Assembly: GCA_035541895.1 (NCBI GenBank) | Contig: DATKMK010000120.1 | Span: forward strand, 56,307-120,306 | Direction: 5' to 3' | Length of the DNA: 64,000 nucleotides | From: DATKMK01 sp035541895 | GTDB lineage: Bacteria; Desulfobacterota; Binatia; HRBIN30; JACQVA1 | In this document: positions 48,187 through 58,145 of the stretch, piece by piece | Layout: the number at the start of each line of letters is the position of its first letter | Numbering within the stretch: the stretch's first letter is position 1 | Translations under genes and position numbers: made by a program | Notes under the pieces: model-generated | The model's database searches: none | Seen by the model: only the letters and a program-made list of their open reading frames with translations | What the model was told of the DNA's origin: nothing

Positions 48187-49980
48187 TCACAGATTGAGTT
48201 CACCACCGTCGATCCGCTGTTGCAACGCTGCATCGACCCGCACGTACGTGCGACGTTGGTCGTCGCGGAAATAAAGCGGGTCGCTGACTCGCGACACATC
48301 ATAGCCCTCCTCTTGCAGCCGCATTTTCGTGTGCTTCAGGGTGCCGGTAACATCCATGACGGCGGCGATACGGACGAACAGTGGCCGTGCGTACGGCGGC
48401 AACACTCGCGTCACGAAGGCATGGTATGCATTCGCGTCGAACTGCGCGCCGGGCGCCAAGACCACCAGGGCCATGCCGGCGCGCCCCTCGGTGGCGGGAA
48501 CCTTGACGCCGTACACCGCGGTCTCGCTGACACCCGGCGCGCGGTTGAGTAACTCGGCGACTTCTTGGGTCGCGACGTTCTCACCCTTCCAGCGAAAGGT
48601 GTCGCCGATGCGATCGACGAAGTAGTAGTAGCTGGCGCGATCGCGCCGCATCAGGTCGCCGGTCCGCAAGTAGACGTCGCCCCGCTCGAAGCAATCGCGA
48701 ACGATCTTTTGCTCGTTGTCCTTCTTGTTGACGTACCCGTCGAAGCTCATCGTCGTTTGCTTCGACACGATGCTGATCAATTCGCCGACTTCTCCGGGAC
48801 CACATTCCTGCAGCCATCCGTTCGGGCCGCGCCACGGCATGCCGCGCTCGAAATCGTAGCGCACCAGCTTCAACTGCGCGTGCGTGAACGGCGCGGAGCG
48901 ACCGATCGAGCCGACGCGGCCGCGCCGGTTCATCAGACTGATGTTGGCTTCGGTTTGACCGTAGGTCTCGATGATCCTCGGGATGTTGAACCGCTCGGCG
49001 AACTCGCGCCAGATATCGGGTCGCAAGCCCGGACCCGTCGCCACTCGAATCCGGTGCGCGCGATCGCGCGCACTCGGCGGCTGCCGCAGCAAGTAGCGGC
49101 ACAGCTCGCCGACGTACATGAAGTGCGTCACGCCGTGACGTTGCACGTCGTCGAGGAAGTGACTCGCCGAGAATCGGCGGCGCGACGCGAACGCCGAGCC
49201 GTTGTGCAGAGCGGGCGCGAAGCCAACGAAGTTCGAGTAGCCGTGATACAGCGGCGTCGGCGCGTACGCGCAATCGTCCGGCTGCAGATCCAGCACAATC
49301 TTGAGCGACTGCCCACCCATGGTGATGCGCGAGTGGCGAATGATGGTCGGCTTGGGATAGCCGGTCGTGCCCGAGGTGTAGATGTACAGGGCCACGTCGG
49401 AGACTTTCACGTCGGGAATATTGGGCTCCGCATCGACGGCCTCGGCGAGCGCAGCGGGCAGCGAGCGGAACGGCGTGCCCGCCAACTCGTGCGGTGACGC
49501 ATCAGCGTAGACGACCACCCCTTCGAGCGGCAGCTCGCGCAAGACGGGCCAACACGCCGCGTCCACCAGCGCGACCCGAGCCGTTGATGCCCGCACGACG
49601 TGCACCAAGGCCGCGCCGCGGAGGTTGGTGTTGATCAAGGCACCGATCGTACCGCGCTTCGCCATCGCTCCTTCGGCCATGAGAAACGCGGGCGAGTTCT
49701 GCATCATGATCGCGACGGCCTCACCCCGCTCGACACCGGCACTCGCGAGCACGTCGGCAAAGCGGTTGACGCCGGCATTGTAGGCGCCGAAGGTGACCGT
49801 TTCGGTTTCGAAGCGCAAGAACACGCGATCGGGAATCTTCTCGGCTTGCTCGCGAATCACATGGCCGCAGGTTCGAAACCCTTCCGCCGCGGCACGCTTG
49901 AGCGCGTCACCAATGCGCTTGAAATGCGGAATCTCCCGCAGATCTTCGTACAGTGTGACGACGCGCGACAGCCGGTCCAT
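48187..49980 (-). CDS. Fatty acid/very-long-chain acyl-CoA synthetase (FATP-like)
   Basis: The 597-residue ANL-superfamily ligase has the ATP-binding loop YIYTSGTTGYPKPTIIRHSR. The A5 motif is ETYGQTEANISLMNRRGRVGSIG, and DRIGDTFRWKGENVATQEVAELL follows. KTKM-like KHTKMRLQEEGYD lies near the C-terminus. The overall pattern is that of the FadD6/FATP branch, which activates long or branched acids for beta-oxidation. The ATG at 49980 shows no clear ribosome-binding site. It stands between the thiolase-like group and a histidine kinase on the same strand. Confidence 0.92.
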   Translation of the reverse strand: MDRLSRVVTLYEDLREIPHFKRIGDALKRAAAEGFRTCGHVIREQAEKIPDRVFLRFETETVTFGAYNAGVNRFADVLASAGVERGEAVAIMMQNSPAFLMAEGAMAKRGTIGALINTNLRGAALVHVVRASTARVALVDAACWPVLRELPLEGVVVYADASPHELAGTPFRSLPAALAEAVDAEPNIPDVKVSDVALYIYTSGTTGYPKPTIIRHSRITMGGQSLKIVLDLQPDDCAYAPTPLYHGYSNFVGFAPALHNGSAFASRRRFSASHFLDDVQRHGVTHFMYVGELCRYLLRQPPSARDRAHRIRVATGPGLRPDIWREFAERFNIPRIIETYGQTEANISLMNRRGRVGSIGRSAPFTHAQLKLVRYDFERGMPWRGPNGWLQECGPGEVGELISIVSKQTTMSFDGYVNKKDNEQKIVRDCFERGDVYLRTGDLMRRDRASYYYFVDRIGDTFRWKGENVATQEVAELLNRAPGVSETAVYGVKVPATEGRAGMALVVLAPGAQFDANAYHAFVTRVLPPYARPLFVRIAAVMDVTGTLKHTKMRLQEEGYDVSRVSDPLYFRDDQRRTYVRVDAALQQRIDGGELNL

Positions 49981-50034
49981 CGAAGTGGACCTGTTTACAG
50001 AGAATCGACGCGGGAGCGCAACGGGCGTCGGGCG

Positions 50035-52293
50035 TTAGCCGCGTGCCCAATCGGCGGACGGCGCGACCGGTTCGATCACAGCCGGAATCCACACCCGAAA
50101 CGTCGAGCCGCGACCCTCCTCGCTCTCGACGTCGATCGTGCCGCGCAACAGCGCGACAAAACGGCTGGCGATGTGCAAGCCGATGCCAACACCGCCGTAT
50201 CGGCGGGTCGCTGAGCTGTCTACTTGGCGGAACGGTTCGAAGATGATCGGCAGGGCCTTCAAGGCAATGCCAATGCCGGTATCCGCGACGGTCAACTCGA
50301 TCCCGCCGGCCGATTCGCGGGCACGAATACAGATGTGGCCTTCGGGGGTAAACTTGAGCGCGTTGCCGAGCAAATTTCTGACGACCGTCTTGAGCTTGCT
50401 GCGGTCGCTCTGCACAACCAAGCCGGGCGCGATGTCCCACCCGACGGCGACGCTGGGCTGGGCGCACAACGGCGCCATCTCGTCGCGAATCTCCGCCATC
50501 AGCGCTGCAACGTTCACTGGCGCGACGTCTACCGGCATTTTACCGGCCGCCATCCGACTGAGATCAAGTGTCGCGGTGATGAGATCGAGCAGCGTCGACG
50601 TATTCTTGCGAATGCGTTCCAATCCATCCTGCTGGTCGGCGGTAACTGGGCCGAAGCTGCCTTCGAGCAGCAGCTCGTTGTATCCCATGATGATGTTCAG
50701 CGGTGTGCGCAATTCGTGCGACATCGTCGCGACGAAGTCGGACTTCAAGCGATCGGCTTGTTGCAGCTCCTCGATGAGTCGCGCGTTTTCCAGCGCCAGC
50801 GAAGCGGCCTGTCCCACACCCTGGGCCACGCGCTCGTGGCGGGCCGTGAATCGCAGTGAGCGATCGCGAGACCACGCGACCTGCACGCCGATGAGTTCCT
50901 CGCCGCGGCGCAGCCCGGTGTAGAGGGCGGCGCGCACACCGAGTTGGCGAGCAAACGGCTCGCCTCCATCGATTGTCGAGCAGACGGACCATGGCGAGAT
51001 GGCCTCGCGCGGGACGGCATCGTTGAAGAGTCGCGCGTACTCGATACGCGGGAGCGCCAACGTCCGCACGGCACCCCACTCGCCCGCACTCAGCCCGTAT
51101 GAGGCCTGCGGTACACACCCCTTCTTGGCTTCGTACAGCAACGTCGCGCTGCAGTCGCAGCCCAGTACTTCGGCGGTCAATTGGCACAGCCGATCGAGCA
51201 GCTTCGGCGTGCTGTCGAGCGCAATCAGCTCGCGGCTGACATGCGCCAGCGCAGCCGCGATCGCGGCCTCGTCGCGTTGGGCACGAAACAGCTCGGCCGC
51301 CTCGAGCGCCACCGCCAACTGATGCGCGATGCCCTCGAAGAGTGCGACTTGCTCCGCGTCGAATCGGCTGCCGCCGCATCGGTTCGCCGCCACGAACGCA
51401 CCGACGTACATGCCGTGTAGCCGCAGCGGCACCGCGGCCAGCGCACCCAAGTCGAAGTGCGATATGAAACGCGGCGACAGCCACGGTTGATCATTCAAAT
51501 CGTTGAGGACCGCGGGTTCGCCGGATTCCAGCAGCATCCGGATCGTGGTCTCGCGATCGAGCGCCAACTTCTCCGCGTCACCGACGCGTGCCGGCGGGAT
51601 TCCCCAGTGCGACAGCAGCCGCATGGTGTCCGACGAGGCATCGTGACGAAACGTCACGACGAAGTCGCACGGAAGCACTTCCGCGGTTCGCCGCTGCACC
51701 CGGTCGAGCACCTCGTCGAAGTCCAGCCGGCCGTTGATGTCGCGCGCGATATCGAGCAGCGCCGTGGTGCGCTGTTCGGCGCGCCGGTTGGCCCGCCGCA
51801 GCTCAGCCTCGCGCAGTTCGCGCGCAATCGCCGGTATCAGCCGGGCGAGACTGTCCTTGTTGACGTAGTCGTGCGCGCCCGCCTTCATCGCCCCAACCGC
51901 GAGCTCCTCGCCGATCGCGCCCGATACGATGATGAACGGCAAGTCGTGTCCGCTGCGCTGCAGCACCTCCAGCGCTTGCGGCGCGCCGAACTGCGGCATG
52001 TGATGATCGGAGAGGACCACGTCCCACGTCGTCTGTACGAGCGCCTGCTCCATCGCTTCGCGGGTGTCGAGCCGCTGGTAGTCAAGGTCGTAACCGGCCC
52101 GCCTCAACGTGGCCGCCACGAGTTCGGCATCGTCCTCCGAGTCCTCGATGTGTAGCACTCGTAGTCGCGCTCGGAGCGTAGACGCTGTGCTAGCCGGAGG
52201 CGCGCTCAAAATCGGAGCGGTCGCATCGACGTCCGCTCGTCGGGCTTGCCACCCGAAACTGACTGCGTGGAGGGTTTCAAGATCTGATGACAC
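50035..52293 (-). CDS. Hybrid sensor: REC-GAF-GAF-histidine kinase
   Basis: The 752-residue cytosolic protein starts with a receiver domain (HIEDSEDDAELV, phospho-Asp in LSDHHMP, IIVSGAI, YVNKDS), then two GAF domains (about 190-340 and 370-510). HisKA follows, with ATMSHELRTPLNIIMGYNELL. The HATPase carries N box NLLGNALKFTPEG, DTGIGIALKALP and GVGIGLHIA. It has no transmembrane segment, so it senses a cytoplasmic ligand or redox cue. The start is GTG at 52293. No cognate regulator is adjacent. Confidence 0.92.
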   Translation of the reverse strand: MSSDLETLHAVSFGWQARRADVDATAPILSAPPASTASTLRARLRVLHIEDSEDDAELVAATLRRAGYDLDYQRLDTREAMEQALVQTTWDVVLSDHHMPQFGAPQALEVLQRSGHDLPFIIVSGAIGEELAVGAMKAGAHDYVNKDSLARLIPAIARELREAELRRANRRAEQRTTALLDIARDINGRLDFDEVLDRVQRRTAEVLPCDFVVTFRHDASSDTMRLLSHWGIPPARVGDAEKLALDRETTIRMLLESGEPAVLNDLNDQPWLSPRFISHFDLGALAAVPLRLHGMYVGAFVAANRCGGSRFDAEQVALFEGIAHQLAVALEAAELFRAQRDEAAIAAALAHVSRELIALDSTPKLLDRLCQLTAEVLGCDCSATLLYEAKKGCVPQASYGLSAGEWGAVRTLALPRIEYARLFNDAVPREAISPWSVCSTIDGGEPFARQLGVRAALYTGLRRGEELIGVQVAWSRDRSLRFTARHERVAQGVGQAASLALENARLIEELQQADRLKSDFVATMSHELRTPLNIIMGYNELLLEGSFGPVTADQQDGLERIRKNTSTLLDLITATLDLSRMAAGKMPVDVAPVNVAALMAEIRDEMAPLCAQPSVAVGWDIAPGLVVQSDRSKLKTVVRNLLGNALKFTPEGHICIRARESAGGIELTVADTGIGIALKALPIIFEPFRQVDSSATRRYGGVGIGLHIASRFVALLRGTIDVESEEGRGSTFRVWIPAVIEPVAPSADWARG

Positions 52294-52624
52294 GCCAGAG
52301 AGCAGAGCAAGCGGCGCGCCAAGGTTGAACTCAAGCTCCGAAACCTGAGCAGTCCCGGAACCTCGCCTGAATTCTCGGGCGCGGCGGCTCGAAAAACCGC
52401 GACTGGGTGACGCTCAGGTAGCGTCTGCGGGCGAAGCGCCATTCGAGCGTCGGCTCCTGGCTCGTGAGGGAAACCGCCATCAGCCGAGTACCAGGATGCA
52501 GGGTGCTCAGGCGTTTCGCACACGTGACGACGATTGGCCGTCCGTGGTTCGCACGCTGGCGGAGGTGAGCCGCGGTTGCGACCGGGCGCCACAATCGACT
52601 AAGAGTCCCGCGGCGGGAATCCCT
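52294..52624. other. Intergenic region, no supported gene
   Basis: 331 nt between the histidine kinase start and the amidohydrolase start. Minus-strand open frames with Arg-rich content (ARRRYLSVTQSRFFEPPRP) are not recognised. No hairpin or clear promoter seen. Confidence 0.5.
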
Positions 52625-54034
52625 ATGATGCGTGACGGTACGATTTCGAGAGTGGCGATGCATGGCCTCGCATGTGCGCTGCTCGCCGGCTGCGGCGGAC
52701 ACGCGTTCGTTACCCGGCCATCGAACCCGCCACCAACCTGGGTCATCCGCAACGTACGCGTCTTCGATGCCGAACACGCCGCGTTGCTCGACGGCGTTCG
52801 TGACGTGATCGTGCGCGACGGGCGTATCGCGGCGATCGCGGCGAATGGCACCCCAGCCTCAGGGCTGGCGGAGATCGACGGCGCGGGCAAGACACTGCTG
52901 CCGGGGTTCGTCGACGTCCACACGCACACCGGCGGCACCGCGAGTCCGCCGTGGCACACCGACCTGCCGGCCGAGAACGAGAACCTTACCGCGTTTCTCT
53001 ACGCCGGCGTCACCACCGTACTCGACGCCGGTGCGCTGACCCCGGCGATCTTCCGCCTGCGCGATCAAGTGCGCGACGGCAAGGTGGTCGCTCCCCATCT
53101 CTACGCCGCCGGACCGATGTTCACCGCGCCCGGCGGGCATCCGGTCGGGCTCATGCGCGGCAACTTGCCGTTCTGGGCCCGCTGGTACGTGCTGCCGCGG
53201 ATCGCGCGTGAAGTGGCGACGCCGGACGCGGCGCGCGACGCCGTGGCCGAGCTGCTGCCCGAGCATCCCGACGTGATCAAGGTGGCCGTTGACGATCTCG
53301 TCCCCGGCGAACCCTTGATCGCAACCGAGGTGGTGGCGGCAATCGCGGCCCGCGCCCACGAGAGCGGGGTGCGTGTCGTCGCGCACATCGGTCAATCACG
53401 CGATGCCATCAACGCCGTCGGAGCCGGCGTCGACGCGCTGATGCACGATGTCTACTCGGAAGCGATCAGCGACGACGCCGTCGCGACGATCGCCGCGGCG
53501 CATGTGCCCGTGGTGGCGACGATCGGGATTTGGGACGCCGTCGAGCAACTCGGCACCTTGCGTCCGGAATCGGTTTCTCCGATCACACGGGAGATCGCCA
53601 AACCGGCCGCCCTCGCCGCCCTGTCCGTGTTCCCGAACGATGCGGTGCGCCAGCAGCTCGCCATCATGCGCAAGCCCATTCACGACGGCCACGCTGCCCG
53701 TCGGACCAATGTGGCGAAGTTGCGCGCCGCCGGCGTGACCATCCTCGTCGGCAGCGATGCCGTCAATGCGGGGCAATTCCCCGGCGCCGGCTTCCATGAT
53801 GAATTGGCTAAGCTCGTCGAAGCCGGTGTTCCCGCCGGTGAGGCGCTGCGCGCGGCGACCCGCGAGAACGCCCGCTTCCTCGGCGGCCCCCGCGCTGACT
53901 TCGGCGACATCGCACCGGGTCAGCGTGCCGATCTCGTCTTGGTGGACGGGGACCCGACGGCCGACATCAGCGCGACGCAGCGGATCGTGCGCGTGTGGCT
54001 CGAAGGCGTCGAGATGGTGCGTCACCCGCGCTGA
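52625..54034 (+). CDS. Amidohydrolase-family lipoprotein
   Basis: The 469-residue protein has a signal with lipobox ALLAGC, then the metal-dependent amidohydrolase fold. The motifs are RVFDAEHAALLDGVRDVIVRDGRI, GKTLLPGFVDVHTHTG (HxH), VIKVAVDD (possible carboxylated Lys), VVAHIGQ, LMHDVYSE and VGSDAVNAG with the catalytic Asp. The family hydrolyses cyclic amides, dipeptides or imidazole-type bonds; the substrate here is unknown. ATG 52625 and 52628 are both possible. Sixteen bases separate it from the GH3 gene, so they may form an operon. Confidence 0.88.
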   Translation: MMRDGTISRVAMHGLACALLAGCGGHAFVTRPSNPPPTWVIRNVRVFDAEHAALLDGVRDVIVRDGRIAAIAANGTPASGLAEIDGAGKTLLPGFVDVHTHTGGTASPPWHTDLPAENENLTAFLYAGVTTVLDAGALTPAIFRLRDQVRDGKVVAPHLYAAGPMFTAPGGHPVGLMRGNLPFWARWYVLPRIAREVATPDAARDAVAELLPEHPDVIKVAVDDLVPGEPLIATEVVAAIAARAHESGVRVVAHIGQSRDAINAVGAGVDALMHDVYSEAISDDAVATIAAAHVPVVATIGIWDAVEQLGTLRPESVSPITREIAKPAALAALSVFPNDAVRQQLAIMRKPIHDGHAARRTNVAKLRAAGVTILVGSDAVNAGQFPGAGFHDELAKLVEAGVPAGEALRAATRENARFLGGPRADFGDIAPGQRADLVLVDGDPTADISATQRIVRVWLEGVEMVRHPR

Positions 54035-54050
54035 CGCCGAGCCGACCGCG

Positions 54051-56486
54051 ATGAACGAGTGGATCGAGTCGGTGCTGGGCCAGCTCACGTTGGATGAGAA
54101 GGCCGCGCTGCTCGCGGGCGTCGACTTTGCGTGCACGCGCCCGATCGAGCGGCTCGCGGTGCCGTCGCTCAAGACCACCGATGGACCCAACGGAGCCCGC
54201 GGCAACCCCGACGGGACGGCCACTGCCGCCTGCTTCCCGGTGGGGACCGCGTTGGCGGCAACCTGGAACGTCGCGCTGCTCTCCGCGGTGGGAGCGGCAC
54301 TGGCCGAGGAGGCGAAGACCAAAGGCGCGCAGATCCTGCTCGGCCCCACCGTCAACATTCATCGCTCACCGCTCGCCGGCCGCAACTTCGAGTGCTACTC
54401 GGAGGATCCGCACCTGAGCGCGCGCTTGGCGGTCGCCTACATCACGGGATTGCAAAGCCGCGGCGTTGGCGCGTGCGTGAAACACTTTGTGTGTAACGAC
54501 TCCGAATTCGAGCGGCATTCGATCAGCACACAGGTGAGTGAACGCGCGTTGCGCGAAATTTATCTGCCGCCGTTTGAGGCGGCGGTCACCGAAGCCGATA
54601 CCTGGTCGCTCATGGCCGCCTACAATCGCATCAACGGAACCTATGCGTGCGCGCATCCGCGGCTGCTCACGGACATCCTGAAACGGGAGTGGAACTTTCG
54701 CGGCCTCGTCGTTTCCGACTGGTATGCGACTCAGAATACAGTGGCGAGTGCCAACGCCGGACTCGATCTCGAAATGCCCGGTCCGCCGCGATTCTTCGGC
54801 GACCAACTCGCCGCCGCCGTCCGCGATGGGAGCGTCGCCGAAGCGACCGTCGACGACAAGATTCGACGGCTCTTGCGAACGCTGTGGTTGTCGGGTCGAC
54901 GCGAGTCGGCCAACGACTCTCTCGAGCGGGCCGTCGATCAACCCGAGCATCGGACTTTGGCGCGGCGGGTCGCCACCGAAAGCTTCGTGCTGTTGAAGAA
55001 CGACCGCGGCGTGCTGCCGATCGATCACCATCACATTCGCACGCTCGCGGTCATCGGTCCCAATGCGCGCGCGGCTACCTTTCAAGGCGGCGGCAGTTCA
55101 TTCGTGCGGCCGCACTACGTCATCCACCCGCTGGCGGCGCTGCAGCAACGCTTCGACGACCGCGTCCGCGTCGGGCATGAGGTGGGCTGCCGCATCGACC
55201 GCTATTGTCCGGCGCCCGATCCGGCCTGGTTCCAGGCGCTCGATGATGCCGGCCGCGGCTTTCGAATCGAGTATGTCGACGGCGACGACTTCAGCGGGCC
55301 GGTCTTCGCGAGCCGGCTGGTGCGCGGCGTCACCTGGGCATGGTTCGATCCGCTGCCTGGCTTGTCGGCGCCGAATCGGTTCTGCGCACGCTGGACCGCG
55401 ACGCTCGTTCCGCCGGACAGCGGTCGCTACGTCTTCGGTCTCAGCGCCGTCGGTCGTAGCCGCGTGTTGATCAACGGCACCGCGGTGCTCGACAACTGGA
55501 CAAATCCGCAACCGAGCGAGTTGTTCTTCGGCCGTGGCTCGCATGAAGTGCGATCATCCGTCGACCTGATCGCGGGGCAATCGGTGGCGCTGGCAGTCGA
55601 ATACAGCGCGCCGGGACCCGGACTCGCGGCGATTCGCTTGGGCGTGTTTCCGCCCGAGCCGCCCGACCTGCTCGAAAGAGCCGTGGCGCTCGCCGCCAAC
55701 AGCGACGTTGCCGTCGTCGTCGTTGGGGCCACGGGCGAGTGGGAAACCGAAGGCAGCGATCGAGTCGACATGGAGCTGCCGGGCCGGCAAGCCGAGCTCA
55801 TCGCGCGCGTCGCCGCCGTCAATCGCAACACGGTCGTCGTGCTCAACACCGGCAGTCCGGTGACAATGGATTGGATCGATCGCGTCCCGGCGGTGCTGCA
55901 GACATGGTTCGGCGGCCAAGAGTTCGGGCATGCGCTCACCGACGTGCTCTTCGGCGACGCCGATCCCGGCGGTCGCCTGCCGACGACGTTTCCGCGCCGG
56001 CTGCAAGACAATCCCACGTTCCTGAACTACCCGGGCGAGAACGGCGAGGTGCACTACGGCGAGGGCATCTTCGTTGGCTATCGCTACTACGACACGAAGG
56101 ACGTCGCGCCGCTATTCCCGTTCGGGCACGGTCTGTCCTACGCGACGTTTGCCTACAGCGATGCGGCGGTGGAAACCGTCGACGATGCGGTGGTGGTGCG
56201 CGTCACCATCACCAACGTCGGCGCCCGTCCGGGCCAAGAAGTCGTGCAGCTCTATGTGCGCGACGTCCAGAGTCGATTGGCTCGACCCGACAAGGAACTC
56301 AAGGCGTTCGCAAAAGTCACCCTCGATCGCAGCGAGCAGACGACCGTGCGCTTCCGCCTCAATCGTCGCGCGTTCGCGTTCTACGATCCGGCGCACGCGG
56401 ACTGGATCGTCGAGCCCGGAGCCTTCGAGATTCTCATCGGCTCATCGAGCCGCAACCTTCGCGCGGTGCTGCCGATCACGCTGTAG
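54051..56486 (+). CDS. GH3 beta-glucosidase-like glycoside hydrolase with PA14 insertion
   Basis: The 811-residue enzyme starts with LTLDEKAALLAG and has TTDGPNGARG, KHFVCNDSEFERHS and the catalytic nucleophile in VVSDWYATQNTV. A PA14-like domain is inserted around residues 390-530 (CARWTATLVPPDSGRYVFGLS), as in plant-cell-wall GH3 enzymes. A C-terminal fibronectin-like domain (VVVRVTITNVGARPGQEVVQLYVRD) follows. It has no signal peptide, so it is probably cytosolic, acting on imported glucosides. The ATG at 54051 follows GACGCCGAGCC, a poor ribosome-binding site. Confidence 0.92.
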   Translation: MNEWIESVLGQLTLDEKAALLAGVDFACTRPIERLAVPSLKTTDGPNGARGNPDGTATAACFPVGTALAATWNVALLSAVGAALAEEAKTKGAQILLGPTVNIHRSPLAGRNFECYSEDPHLSARLAVAYITGLQSRGVGACVKHFVCNDSEFERHSISTQVSERALREIYLPPFEAAVTEADTWSLMAAYNRINGTYACAHPRLLTDILKREWNFRGLVVSDWYATQNTVASANAGLDLEMPGPPRFFGDQLAAAVRDGSVAEATVDDKIRRLLRTLWLSGRRESANDSLERAVDQPEHRTLARRVATESFVLLKNDRGVLPIDHHHIRTLAVIGPNARAATFQGGGSSFVRPHYVIHPLAALQQRFDDRVRVGHEVGCRIDRYCPAPDPAWFQALDDAGRGFRIEYVDGDDFSGPVFASRLVRGVTWAWFDPLPGLSAPNRFCARWTATLVPPDSGRYVFGLSAVGRSRVLINGTAVLDNWTNPQPSELFFGRGSHEVRSSVDLIAGQSVALAVEYSAPGPGLAAIRLGVFPPEPPDLLERAVALAANSDVAVVVVGATGEWETEGSDRVDMELPGRQAELIARVAAVNRNTVVVLNTGSPVTMDWIDRVPAVLQTWFGGQEFGHALTDVLFGDADPGGRLPTTFPRRLQDNPTFLNYPGENGEVHYGEGIFVGYRYYDTKDVAPLFPFGHGLSYATFAYSDAAVETVDDAVVVRVTITNVGARPGQEVVQLYVRDVQSRLARPDKELKAFAKVTLDRSEQTTVRFRLNRRAFAFYDPAHADWIVEPGAFEILIGSSSRNLRAVLPITL

Positions 56487-56508
56487 CATCGATTCGGTTC
56501 CCACCGCC

Positions 56509-57117
56509 TCACGCCTTCGCGCTCGGACGCGCCGACACCGCTGCGTACCAACGGGCGAGATGCTTCTGCTCGGGCTGAATCCGGATGTTGCTGACGCGGC
56601 CGAAGTCGATTCCGCACAGCGCGGTGATGTCGGCGATGCTGTAGCGACTGCCGGTGATGAACTCGCGCTCGGCGAGCACTTCGTCGAGCCAGCCGAGTCG
56701 CTGTTCCGCCTGCTTGCGGGAGACCTCACCCCATTCGGGCACTTGTGGAATCCTTCCTTTGAAGAACGGATGACCGTTGCGGAACACCTGGGTGATCGGA
56801 ATGAAGACCTCGAACTCCATCCGGCGCTGCCACATCTCGACCAGCGCACGGTCGCGGGCGTCGGTGCCCATCAGCGGCGGATTGGGGTGCGTCTCTTCGA
56901 AGTAACGACAGATGGCGACGCTCTCGGCGATGCACGTGCCGTCGTCGAGTTCGAGCACCGGCAGCACCCCGAGCGGGTTCTTCTTGCGAAATTCCGGCGA
57001 GCGATTTTCCGCCTTCACGATATCAACCTCGTGATACGGAACCTCAATGCCCTTCTCCGCCAAGAAAATCCGCACGCGGCGCGGGTTGGGCGCGGTCTTG
57101 CTGTCATAGATCTCCAT
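56509..57117 (-). CDS. Glutathione S-transferase
   Basis: The 202-residue protein has the thioredoxin-like N-terminal domain (MEIYDSKTAPNPRRVRIFLAEKGI; PEFRKKNPLGVLPVLELDDG; IAESVAICRYFEE). An all-helical C-terminal domain follows (FITGSRYSIADITAL). It conjugates glutathione to electrophiles. GGGGAG precedes the ATG at 57117; frame upstream of it is unconserved. Confidence 0.93.
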   Translation of the reverse strand: MEIYDSKTAPNPRRVRIFLAEKGIEVPYHEVDIVKAENRSPEFRKKNPLGVLPVLELDDGTCIAESVAICRYFEETHPNPPLMGTDARDRALVEMWQRRMEFEVFIPITQVFRNGHPFFKGRIPQVPEWGEVSRKQAEQRLGWLDEVLAEREFITGSRYSIADITALCGIDFGRVSNIRIQPEQKHLARWYAAVSARPSAKA

Positions 57118-57649
57118 CGCTTGTCTCCCCGTGGTGATGATGTTTGTCTCGTCAAGACCCGTTAGCACGGCGCGCACCCACGCAACATAGGCAAGCGACG
57201 CCTTGGCGTCGCGCCCTTGCATAGTCGGAAATCCGGGATGAAAGTCGGGCTGCCAAACGAGGTTGAGTTTGTCCCGCTCAAGTCCTGTGAGCGTAGCGAG
57301 ATTCTGGTACGCGAAGGCACGGGCAACAGTCCAGGAACTGCTGGGTCACCGAGACATAAAGACGACGATGATTTACACTCATGTGCTCAACCGCGGCGGG
57401 CATCGGGTGCAGAGTCCCGCCGGCCATCTACGCCCGAGCGGTTCCGGCATGCTAGCCCGCGAGCGGGAGACGCCTAGCAACCCTACGCAGGGCGCATCGA
57501 TCGGGAGTGAAGCATGCGATTCTGCGGAGCAATTGCCGGGGACGGAACAGTCCACGCGAAGGATGCTATGCTGACAAGAATTCGCGTGGGTTGTGACTTC
57601 TCTTCGGGAGTCGAATAGTAGTTGGGCGGTTCGAGACCGGAGGTCAAGA
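57118..57649. other. Intergenic region containing integrase debris
   Basis: 532 nt between the GST and a small NTF2-like gene. Apart from the integrase fragment (57323-57425) the sequence holds only unrecognised short frames. Confidence 0.6.
57323..57425 (+). pseudogene. C-terminal fragment of an integron-integrase-like tyrosine recombinase
   Basis: The frame reads TVQELLGHRDIKTTMIYTHV and continues LNRGGHRVQSPAG. It contains the LGH box and the catalytic Tyr context (TTMIYTHVL), and its end (LNRGG..VQSP) is diagnostic of IntI-type integrases. The rest of the gene is absent. The preceding frame (EVEFVPLKSCERSEILV) is unrelated. Confidence 0.7.
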
Positions 57650-57997
57650 ATGACGCGAGCGGAAAAAGTTGCCGTGGTCGAATCCTTCCTCCACTGCCTC
57701 GCCAGCAAGGACTTAGATCGACTGCCAATCGACCCAGAGCTCACGGTCGAAAGTCCGATGATCCCGAAGCTGGCGGGTAAGGCGGCAATGGAGTACGTGA
57801 AGGCCGTAGCGGCGGCCGTGCGGCGCATTCACATCATACAGCACATCGTCGAAGGCGATCATGTAGCGACCCTCTTGGAGGAAGAGACCATCTACGGGGT
57901 CCTTCTCCCGATTCTTTCCAAGTTCCAGCTTGAGTCGGGTCGCATCAAGGACGTACGTGTGTTCTACGACCCGCGACCGCTCACGGCCGCCGAGTGA
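57650..57997 (+). CDS. NTF2/SnoaL-like small protein
   Basis: The 115-residue protein starts EKVAVVESFLHCLASKDLDRLPI and continues with ELTVESPMIPKLAGKAAMEYVKAVAAAV and DHVATLLEEETIYG, a pattern typical of the nuclear transport factor 2 fold. The fold hosts isomerases, dehydratases and binding proteins; the function here is unknown. GGAGGTCAAG is an excellent ribosome-binding site. Confidence 0.75.
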   Translation: MTRAEKVAVVESFLHCLASKDLDRLPIDPELTVESPMIPKLAGKAAMEYVKAVAAAVRRIHIIQHIVEGDHVATLLEEETIYGVLLPILSKFQLESGRIKDVRVFYDPRPLTAAE

Positions 57998-58145
57998 TGT
58001 CCAGCAAGCGAACGAAATTCGCCAGGATTCAAGCGAATCCGCCCAATGGTGGTTGGACGGCAACGGATCATCGACCTCATGAATCCTGAGGAGCGCGGCG
58101 CGTCGCCCGTTGGTGAGGTGGCCGAGCCTCGCCCGGGAGCGTGCT

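Noticed and set aside
57631..57637. GTTGGGC just before the NTF2-like gene, as a possible attC R' core
   Set aside because: No matching RYYYAAC or L boxes are found upstream, and the gene has an ordinary ribosome-binding site.
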